Source of the DNA: Candidatus Acidiferrales bacterium | Lineage (GTDB): Bacteria; Acidobacteriota; Terriglobia; Acidiferrales; UBA7541 | Direction: 5' to 3' | Assembly (NCBI GenBank): GCA_955651735.1 | Contig: CATPAM010000424.1 | Location: 1 to 6,131, forward strand | Length of the DNA: 6,131 nucleotides | Part shown: positions 1 through 5,634 of the stretch, in pieces | Position numbering within the stretch: position 1 is the stretch's first letter | Layout of the letters: every line of letters starts with the position of its first letter | Made by a program: the position numbers and the translations under genes | Notes under the pieces: model-generated | What the model was told of the DNA's origin: nothing | Database searches by the model: none | What the model saw: the letters and a program-made list of their open reading frames with translations, nothing else

Positions 1-921
1 ACGGCGGTAAGTGGGGCTCAAGCGCAACTGCGGCATGTCGTCTTCGTTCAGGAAGGCCTGCCATTGATCGTCGACTTTGCGGAAATAGACGTCCGGCTCG
101 ACCAGGCGGGGTTCGGCTTTGTTGTAGCGGAGTCCGGGGCGCGGATCGAGCTTCTTGATCACCTCGAGAGCGCGCTTTACGACTTCGAGCGGGCGATTCA
201 GCGCGCGCGCGATTTCCTTTAGCTGGTTCGATTGCACCTGCTTGAGATGTTCGGAAACAACCTGCTGCGCGAGAGTATTCTGAGGATCGAATGCTTTCAG
301 TTGCAGCAGCAGGCATTCGCGCAAATCCTTGGCGCCCACTCCGATGGGATCGAAATCTTGAACGACGGCGATGGCGTCGTCCAAATCATCCTGGGAATAT
401 TTTCCATTTTGCGCCAGTTCTTCCGTTGAGGCAGTCAAATAACCGTTCTCATCGAGGTTGCCGATGATGCTTTCGGCGAGCTCGCGCACGTTATCGGAGC
501 AAATCGTCACGCTCAATTGCCAGGCGAGATGATCGGTCAGGCCAGTGGCGGAAGAGAGAAACTTTTCAAACGAAGGCCGCTCGGAAATCTCGCGCTCCTG
601 CGAGCGCCCGCCGTCTCCGCCGGAATCCAGGTACTGATTGAAGAAAGTGCCGACGTCGAATTCGTCAAAGGGATTGGCTTCCGGCTTCTCCGGAACTTTT
701 TCGGTTTCCGCCTTCAGGAAAGTTTCGTCGCTGTAATTGTCGGACTGCGTGGGCTCTTCGCTAAGCTCTTCCAGGACAGGATTGGCGATCATCTCCTGGT
801 TGATCATCTCGCGCAGCTCGAGGCGGTTGAGCGCCAGGACGCTCACCATCTGAACCAGGCCGGGCGTCAGAATCTGCTTCTGCGACACCTTGAGATTCAG
901 TTTGAGCCCTTGCCACGCCAT
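1..921 (-). CDS. rpoN: RNA polymerase sigma-54 factor RpoN, N-terminal 307 residues (partial)
   Basis: Sigma-54 directs core RNA polymerase to -24/-12 promoters, which are opened by AAA+ enhancer-binding activators. I translated the minus strand from the ATG at 921-919; the frame stays open to base 1, giving 307 residues starting MAWQGLKLNLKVSQKQILTP. Residues about 5-50 are the Gln/Leu-rich Region I that contacts activators (QILTPGLVQMVSVLALNRLEL). Residues about 51-110 are an acidic, variable Region II. From about 120 the core-binding domain begins, with recognisable blocks LDENGYL (156-162), FDPIGVGAKDLRECLLLQL (190-208) and KKLDPRPG (256-263). The C-terminal helix-turn-helix and RpoN box lie outside the window. 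The start lies 18 bases after the lptB stop. An AGGAG overlaps that stop but is 15 bases from the ATG, while a weaker AGAG sits 5 bases away. The position behind lptB is conserved in many diderm bacteria. No internal stop or frameshift was seen. Confidence 0.95.
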   Translation of the reverse strand, partial: MAWQGLKLNLKVSQKQILTPGLVQMVSVLALNRLELREMINQEMIANPVLEELSEEPTQSDNYSDETFLKAETEKVPEKPEANPFDEFDVGTFFNQYLDSGGDGGRSQEREISERPSFEKFLSSATGLTDHLAWQLSVTICSDNVRELAESIIGNLDENGYLTASTEELAQNGKYSQDDLDDAIAVVQDFDPIGVGAKDLRECLLLQLKAFDPQNTLAQQVVSEHLKQVQSNQLKEIARALNRPLEVVKRALEVIKKLDPRPGLRYNKAEPRLVEPDVYFRKVDDQWQAFLNEDDMPQLRLSPTYRR

Positions 922-939
922 AATTTCTCTTGCTTGCTC

Positions 940-1665
940 CTAGTTTAGCCGGAAGTGATCGCCAAGATACACGCGCCGCACCTCGGGATCTTCACTTAAC
1001 TCCGCGGGACGGCCCTTCCTGAATATTTTCCCATTTCTGAGGATATACGCGCGGTCGGTGACGCTGAGTGTTTCCCGCACGTTATGGTCGGTAATCAGGA
1101 CGCCAATCCCCGAGCGACTTAGGTCGCGGATAATCTCTTGCAGATCTTTCACGGTAAGAGGGTCGATTCCGGAAAACGGCTCGTCCAGCAAGATGAAGGA
1201 TGGTTGCAGGGTCAGCGAGCGCGCGATTTCCAGGCGCCGGCGTTCGCCGCCGGAAAGAGTGTAGGCTTTGTTTTGCCGCACGGTTTCCAGTCCCATCTGC
1301 ACCAGCAATTCCTCCAGCCGGTCGCGCTGTTGTTCCGGCGTCAGGGGCAAAGTCTCCAGCACCGCAAGCAGATTTTCTTCGCTAGTCAGTTGACGAAAAA
1401 CCGAGGGTTCCTGCGGAAGGTAACTGATGCCACTACGGGCCCGGAGGTACATGGGGAGGTCCGTGATTTCATCGCCATTGAGAAGAACACGGCCGGAATC
1501 GGGGCGGGCAAGACCTACTATGATGTAGAAGGTTGTCGTCTTTCCTGCGCCATTAGGTCCGAGAAGCCCAACGACCTCACCCTGTCCGATCTCCAGCTCG
1601 ACGTCGTCCACGACTCTGCGTCCGCGATACGACTTGCTCAACTCGACAGCCTGGAGCTTCAGCAT
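940..1665 (-). CDS. lptB: LptB, ATPase of the lipopolysaccharide export ABC transporter
   Basis: LptB is the cytoplasmic ATPase that, with LptF and LptG, pulls lipopolysaccharide out of the inner membrane and drives it along the LptC-LptA-LptD bridge. The 241-residue protein is the normal length for the family. All ABC motifs are visible: Walker A GPNGAGKT (36-43), Q-loop Gln85 in [10 protein letters not shown], signature LSGGE (137-141) followed by RRRLEIAR, Walker B FILLDEP (157-163), D-loop SGID (165-168) and switch His194 in ITDHNVRET. The [11 protein letters not shown] and [10 protein letters not shown] blocks are typical of LptB rather than of generic ABC ATPases. The ATG lies 6 bases after the lptC/lptA stop. 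A GAGG is present but only 1 base from the ATG, so translational coupling to the upstream gene is likely. No lptF or lptG is in the window; in many genomes they lie elsewhere. Confidence 0.96.
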   Translation of the reverse strand: MLKLQAVELSKSYRGRRVVDDVELEIGQGEVVGLLGPNGAGKTTTFYIIVGLARPDSGRVLLNGDEITDLPMYLRARSGISYLPQEPSVFRQLTSEENLLAVLETLPLTPEQQRDRLEELLVQMGLETVRQNKAYTLSGGERRRLEIARSLTLQPSFILLDEPFSGIDPLTVKDLQEIIRDLSRSGIGVLITDHNVRETLSVTDRAYILRNGKIFRKGRPAELSEDPEVRRVYLGDHFRLN

Positions 1666-1671
1666 ACCTCG

Positions 1672-4095
1672 TCATTTCTCGACTCGGTGCTTCGTCAAAG
1701 TGCGAGAACCATTTTCAGAGTCGACGATGATCGTATCATCCGCTAAATAGAAGGTCAATTGACGCCCGGTGGTGGTGCCGGCGGAACCGTCGTAGAGCGT
1801 TGGGTTTCCGCCGCTCATCACGAATTTTCCGGCGGCCGCGATGTATTCTCCTCGCTCCGCGGTCGCTTTGCGGCTGCCTTCTTCCACGATCACGCCGCCA
1901 GTGCCGACCGCACGGCTGATTTGCTGCGCGCCGCCGGGAGCATTTGCGCTGCTTGCGCCGTTCGGTGCAGGCGCAGCAGTGCGCGTGAAATAGAGATCGA
2001 GGACCGGCGCGCGCATGCGCTGCTCTTCCGATTGCACCACAACGTTCCGTTCGAGGTGCGCACGGCTTTCCTTGTCGCTATAGCTCAAGGTTCCGGAGGT
2101 TGCGTGCCATAAATGCTGCGCCTTTGGAGAGCTTCGCGTGAGAGGCGCTGAAGCCGGAGTCAAAGTGCCTGATTTCTCCTGCGCGCGATTGCCGGGACTT
2201 TCCGCCGATTGCGCCGTGGCTTGCGGAAACACCGCTCGCACATTGCCGGCGGCGTTGAGCACGCGCGTCTCGCGCAGCAGCTCGATGGACTCTGCCTCGA
2301 GCACGGAATCGCCCTGCCACAGGCGCGCGTGACCGGAGTAAAATGCCCGGCCTGTTTTCGAATTGGCCTGCAGCGTGTCGGCTGTGATATTCGCCGGCAC
2401 CGGCGCCAACTGCACAACGCCGGAGCGCGACGCAAAATCCGTCGAGCGCACGCCGCCCTCCGCGCGGATGTCTCCGGTCGCTTGCGCAAAGACGATTCTC
2501 GCCGCGTGTGTCTCGGTCGCTGCGTCGCGGGCCAGGGCGTTGCCGGTCAGCGTGGCCGTTTGCGATGCGCGCAGAAAAACTGCGTGCGTGGCCTGGCCGC
2601 CGCGCTCCCCTTCCTTCAACTTTACGTCGCCGTCCAAATCCATTTGCGACCACCCGCCGGTGGGCTGCAATTCGGCAATGCCATTGCTGGCAGTTGCGGT
2701 TTGCACGGGCCGTCCACTCATGGCGCGCTCCGTTTGCACGTTTCCAATGGCCTGGAGCTGCCGCGCCTTGCCCGACGAAGCGAAGTCCAATATCAGCTTG
2801 TCCGCTTGCAATTTTGTTTTCGCAACGACGGCGCCGGGTTGCGCGGGCGCGTCGGTCCACTCCATCGTTCCCGCCGCCAATGTTTCAGCCTTCTGCGCCT
2901 TGCCGGTTTCGCCCGATTCGCCTTTGCCGAACTCCATGCGAAACGCATTGGTCCGCAGCATGCGCGATTCGCCATTGCCTCCCCGCGTTTCGAGCAGCAC
3001 ATTGCCATTCAGATTCACTTCCTTGGGACGCCCCTGCCAGGGCCACAATTCCAGGGTGGCGTATTCGGCGCTCGCTTTGTCCTGCTTCGCGGCGCTGTTG
3101 TGCGAGCCGCACACCGCTCCTGCTGCGTCCACGCGCGTTACTGCGCCTTCCGGCGAAAAATGCGCGGTCAACGTTTCCGCCTCCAATTTCGCCTGTTCGC
3201 GAGCCCCCTGCGAGGTCACAACCGGCCGATTGCCGCTCGTGCCGGAGGCAACCAATGTTTCCGCGTGAAACTGCTTGTCTAGCGACAGCTTGATTTCGCC
3301 GGCGCTCAGCCGCTCGGTCTTCGTTTCGGCTTCCGCTGGCCCTAACAGATGCAGCAAGCGCGAGTCACGCCCAAAGTCGAGGCTCGAGCCTTTCACCAGC
3401 ACTTCCTGAGGCGCAACGGCCTGCGAACTTCCGGCCCTCGGTTTCGCGGCACTCTTCGCGGCAGTCGGCGCGCTCTCTTTCAACGTGAAGCGCACATCGC
3501 GCAATAAATGGAGGGCGCCTTCTTCGGATTTGTATTCCAGCCCGACCGCTTCTCCGCTTCCGCTGGGGAACGCAAAGGTGACTTTCTGGTCCGTTTGCGC
3601 CAGGCCGCTAGCGCGGTCGAACTTCACGCCACGGGTTGCGATATGCGTGGTCACGGCTTTCGCCGCCTCAGGGTGGCCCACGGTGCGCTGTGCATCCGCC
3701 GCGCTCATCAGGTCGATTTGCACCTCACCACTGCACTGGATGTCTCCTTTCTCCTTTCCATATTGGCAGCTCCGCGTGTGAATCACGTCGTGGCGGTCTC
3801 CCACCTTGCCGAAAATGGTGATGCGCACATCTTCCAGCAAGCTGGCATCTTGCCCCTTGAACTCGGTGGACTTCGAGGCGGACACCTCGTAAATCGTCCG
3901 GGTCTTGTCGCCGTGTTTGAAATTGATTCCCGCGGACTGCCGAGAGACATCGACCGGGGCGGCCGGCGGCGCATTCTTCTTCTCGATATGTCGCACCCAG
4001 TCCCGCCGCACGTAGGCCAGCAAAGTCACCGCCGCAAGCACCAGCGCGACCATCGCCGACCAGCGCGCATAGCGCGCCGCTTCACTTCGCAACAT
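1672..4095 (-). CDS. Large LptC-LptA (OstA-like) fusion, periplasmic lipopolysaccharide bridge protein
   Basis: This 807-residue protein is about four times the usual size of LptC or LptA (each near 190 residues). A short cytoplasmic tail is followed by one membrane segment (about 13-29, SAMVALVLAAVTLLAYV) and then RRDW, giving an N-in anchor as in LptC. Residues about 45-205 resemble the LptC domain. From about 230 to the end, short beta-strand motifs of the form G-N/D/G-V recur, for example NLNGNVLLE (361-369), DLDGDVKLKE (486-495), NAAGNVRAVF (614-623) and GTGGVIVEEG (731-740). The last 70 residues (AERGEYIAAAGKFVMSGG, then DGSAGTTTGRQLTFYL) match the end of LptA/OstA domains. Two Ala/Ser/Pro-rich linkers lie near 205-228 and 623-660. 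Its likely role is to receive lipopolysaccharide from LptBFG and carry it across the periplasm. It precedes lptB by 6 bases. The start is supported by the membrane anchor, although the only Shine-Dalgarno-like GAAGG is 1 base from the ATG. I saw no separate lptA gene here, so no symbol is assigned. Confidence 0.86.
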   Translation of the reverse strand: MLRSEAARYARWSAMVALVLAAVTLLAYVRRDWVRHIEKKNAPPAAPVDVSRQSAGINFKHGDKTRTIYEVSASKSTEFKGQDASLLEDVRITIFGKVGDRHDVIHTRSCQYGKEKGDIQCSGEVQIDLMSAADAQRTVGHPEAAKAVTTHIATRGVKFDRASGLAQTDQKVTFAFPSGSGEAVGLEYKSEEGALHLLRDVRFTLKESAPTAAKSAAKPRAGSSQAVAPQEVLVKGSSLDFGRDSRLLHLLGPAEAETKTERLSAGEIKLSLDKQFHAETLVASGTSGNRPVVTSQGAREQAKLEAETLTAHFSPEGAVTRVDAAGAVCGSHNSAAKQDKASAEYATLELWPWQGRPKEVNLNGNVLLETRGGNGESRMLRTNAFRMEFGKGESGETGKAQKAETLAAGTMEWTDAPAQPGAVVAKTKLQADKLILDFASSGKARQLQAIGNVQTERAMSGRPVQTATASNGIAELQPTGGWSQMDLDGDVKLKEGERGGQATHAVFLRASQTATLTGNALARDAATETHAARIVFAQATGDIRAEGGVRSTDFASRSGVVQLAPVPANITADTLQANSKTGRAFYSGHARLWQGDSVLEAESIELLRETRVLNAAGNVRAVFPQATAQSAESPGNRAQEKSGTLTPASAPLTRSSPKAQHLWHATSGTLSYSDKESRAHLERNVVVQSEEQRMRAPVLDLYFTRTAAPAPNGASSANAPGGAQQISRAVGTGGVIVEEGSRKATAERGEYIAAAGKFVMSGGNPTLYDGSAGTTTGRQLTFYLADDTIIVDSENGSRTLTKHRVEK

Positions 4096-4151
4096 GCCTT
4101 CAGTTAAGCAAACTTCGTGCAGGCTGTATAGCAGGAGGAAGCGAAGGCGGG

Positions 4152-5273
4152 TTATCCAGCCGATTCCGCGCTGGCCAGAGTATCCGGGAGGATACCCATG
4201 TTTGCGGCCGCTACGCTGTCCCGGCTGGTATTTTTCACCAGGTACATGGCTTCGTCGGCGAGGTGCAGCAATCCTTCTTTGGTCTTCGAATCCACCGGGT
4301 AGGACGCCACGCCGATGCTCGGCGTGATCCGCACCTTGAGATCGGCCTGCTCTAGCCAGGGCGCCTCGCGTATCATCTTGTGCAGACGGCGCGCTACATT
4401 GAGCGAATTTTCCTTGGACGTTTGTGGCAACAAAATCACAAATTCATCGCCGCCGTAGCGAAACGCAAAATCGATCAGGCGGCAATGCGTCTTCAGGGCG
4501 CTGCCGATTTCCGCCAGCAGTCTCGAGCCAATCAAGTGCCCGTGCGTGTCGTTGATTTGCTTGAAGTGGTCGAGATCGATGAACACCAGGGAGAACTCGT
4601 AGTTGTAGCGCTGCGAACGGTAAATCTCCGTCTCCAGGATGAAGCCCATGTGCCGCGCGTTATACAGCGTGGTGCAATCGTCGGTGATGGTCAGCTCGTG
4701 GATGCGCTTCACGTGGCGCGCGTTTTCCAGGGCAATCGCGGCAAAGTCCGCCAGCGCTTCCAGCAAGTTCAAGTCGCGCGCATCGAATCCTTCTGGCCCA
4801 AAGCAATTGATGAGTTCGATTACGCCCAGGCAGGTGTCGCGAAACTTCACCGGGACCGCGACGATGGACTGCGTTTCCATCTTGGTCTTTTCGTCGACCT
4901 TGCCGAAAAAGCGCGTGTCCTTAGAGGTGTCCGGCACGACCACCGCTTCGCCATGCTGCGCGACCCAACCGGCAATGCCCTGCCCGACCTTGATGCGCAC
5001 ATCTTTTAGTGCTTGCGAAGCCTTGCCTACGGCCAGCTCGAAATACAGCTCCTGCTTGGCCTCGTCCAGCAGCAGCAGCGACCAGTTGTCAGGGCGGAGG
5101 AATTCGTCGATCTTCTCCATGATGGTGCGGAGAACCTGATCCAGTTGCAGCGAAGACGTAAGCGCTTTTCCCAGCTCCTGGAAAACCGCGAGTTGACCCG
5201 CTTCGCGTTGTTGAGAGGGCAGCGCCGGGTTCCGGCGGCGTTCGACGGCAGGGAATGGCTTGACTTCCTCCAC
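4152..5273 (-). CDS. GAF-GGDEF cyclic dinucleotide synthase, predicted Hypr (cGAMP-type)
   Basis: A 373-residue soluble protein with no signal peptide or membrane segment. After a short tail come a GAF sensor domain (about 30-185; KVGQGIAGWVAQ at 95-106, then CLGVIELIN at 148-156) and a GGDEF domain (about 195-355). Catalytic features are intact: Asp233 and Asp276 as metal ligands (PleD Asp327, Glu370), Lys238, Asn241, the GGDEF signature at 274-278, and Lys347/Arg351 as phosphate contacts. An inhibitory-site motif RLID (265-268) sits exactly 5 residues before GGDEF. The residue matching PleD Asp344, which recognises guanine, is Ser250 in GHLIGSRLL. That change is the hallmark of Hypr GGDEF enzymes such as Geobacter GSU1658, which make 3',3'-cGAMP. 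Alternatives are a c-di-GMP synthase with relaxed specificity or a mixed product. The start is GTG, with an in-frame TAA 9 bases upstream and AGGA 10 bases upstream; no other Met codon appears until residue 52. It heads the lpt-rpoN cluster. Confidence 0.9.
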   Translation of the reverse strand: MEEVKPFPAVERRRNPALPSQQREAGQLAVFQELGKALTSSLQLDQVLRTIMEKIDEFLRPDNWSLLLLDEAKQELYFELAVGKASQALKDVRIKVGQGIAGWVAQHGEAVVVPDTSKDTRFFGKVDEKTKMETQSIVAVPVKFRDTCLGVIELINCFGPEGFDARDLNLLEALADFAAIALENARHVKRIHELTITDDCTTLYNARHMGFILETEIYRSQRYNYEFSLVFIDLDHFKQINDTHGHLIGSRLLAEIGSALKTHCRLIDFAFRYGGDEFVILLPQTSKENSLNVARRLHKMIREAPWLEQADLKVRITPSIGVASYPVDSKTKEGLLHLADEAMYLVKNTSRDSVAAANMGILPDTLASAESAG

Positions 5274-5283
5274 GATCGGTTAA

Positions 5284-5287
5284 TCCT
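5284..5287 (-). promoter_or_regulatory. Ribosome binding site supporting the GTG start of the GAF-GGDEF gene
   Basis: AGGA on the minus strand lies 10 bases before the GTG at 5273-5271. With the in-frame TAA 9 bases upstream of the GTG and no ATG in frame until codon 52, it supports GTG as the true start. Confidence 0.55.
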
Positions 5288-5373
5288 GACCCTTTTGAAT
5301 TTCGACTGGCCTGGCAAACTTCTACCGGCTTGCCGCGTGATGCGACCCGACTCCACGCCCGCGAATCTTCGCA

Positions 5374-5403
5374 AGTATAGGCTCCCCGCAAAAACCGGCG
5401 CAA
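5374..5403 (-). promoter_or_regulatory. Candidate promoter for the GAF-GGDEF/lpt/rpoN cluster
   Basis: On the minus strand TATACT (5379-5374) lies 18 bases downstream of TTGCGC (5403-5398). The -10 box matches 5 of 6 consensus bases; the -35 box matches only the first three. A transcript would start near 5367 and have a leader of about 95 bases before the GTG at 5273. It is the best minus-strand candidate I found in the divergent region, but the weak -35 box leaves it tentative. Confidence 0.4.
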
Positions 5404-5488
5404 CACACTCGTAGGACAGGCGTTGCCATATTGCCATCACTCTGCCCGCTCCCTGCCGCATGCTATTAGCAACAGAGGGATCGATGGT

Positions 5489-5517
5489 TTGACACCCTTC
5501 ACGACCCCGCCTATAGT
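5489..5517 (+). promoter_or_regulatory. Near-consensus housekeeping promoter for the RodZ-like gene
   Basis: TTGACA at 5489-5494 and TATAGT at 5512-5517 are separated by exactly 17 bases. The -35 box is a perfect match and the -10 box matches 5 of 6 positions of the sigma-70 type consensus. Transcription would begin near 5524 and leave a leader of about 110 bases before the ATG at 5635. This is seen by eye; no start-site data are available. Confidence 0.72.
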
Positions 5518-5622
5518 GCCGACGAGGGGAGCCCACACCTTCCGCGAGTGTGCGCCGCCGTCAGGCGCCGCGCCTCGCCGCTTCTCGCCGGCCGCGCTTT
5601 GGTCGCGCTGGCTCCGCCGGAC

Positions 5623-5626
5623 AGGG
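5623..5626 (+). promoter_or_regulatory. Ribosome binding site of the RodZ-like gene
   Basis: AGGG lies 8 bases before the ATG at 5635. It favours this start over upstream in-frame codons, which stay open for some distance, and the family match begins right after this Met. Confidence 0.55.
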
Positions 5627-5634
5627 TTCGATCC

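Larger units (their letters stand above)
5274..5634. other. Divergent intergenic region with leaders of both transcription units
   Basis: This 361-base gap separates the minus-strand cluster from the plus-strand RodZ-like gene. It holds the two promoter candidates annotated separately. The right part (about 5524-5634), the leader of the RodZ-like gene, is very GC-rich and contains a small perfect hairpin, GGCG-CCG-CGCC, at 5564-5574. The left leader (minus strand, about 5367-5274) can form a six-pair stem (one G-U pair) between 5334-5329 and 5318-5313. I found no tRNA, no convincing small gene, no direct-repeat array and no intrinsic terminator. Frames that are open on either strand here lack protein-like composition. 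Confidence 0.6.

Noticed and set aside
517..948. Plus-strand open frame of 143 codons opposite rpoN
   Set aside because: It is fully antisense to conserved RpoN regions I-III and shows no recognisable protein motif.
2209..3282. Long plus-strand open frames opposite the LptC/LptA gene (also 2363-3268 and 2508-3293)
   Set aside because: They are antisense to a protein with clear family motifs, overlap one another in three frames, and have Arg/Ala/Cys/Pro-rich low-quality composition expected from GC-biased third positions.
4096..4151. Separate promoter or terminator between the cyclase and lptC (TATACA near 4126)
   Set aside because: No acceptable -35 box lies 16-18 bases upstream on the minus strand, and there is no hairpin followed by a T-run.
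5274..5366. Possible GEMM-type cyclic dinucleotide riboswitch in the leader of the GGDEF gene (CACGCGGCAAGCCGG at 5338-5324)
   Set aside because: A few bases resemble the GEMM-I core, but I could not find the paired P2 and P3 helices or the tetraloop-receptor arrangement. A covariance-model scan would settle it.
5621..5634. GGTTCGATCC, which resembles a tRNA T-loop
   Set aside because: The flanking bases do not form a five-pair T-stem, and no anticodon arm or acceptor stem is found upstream; the site lies right before a start codon.
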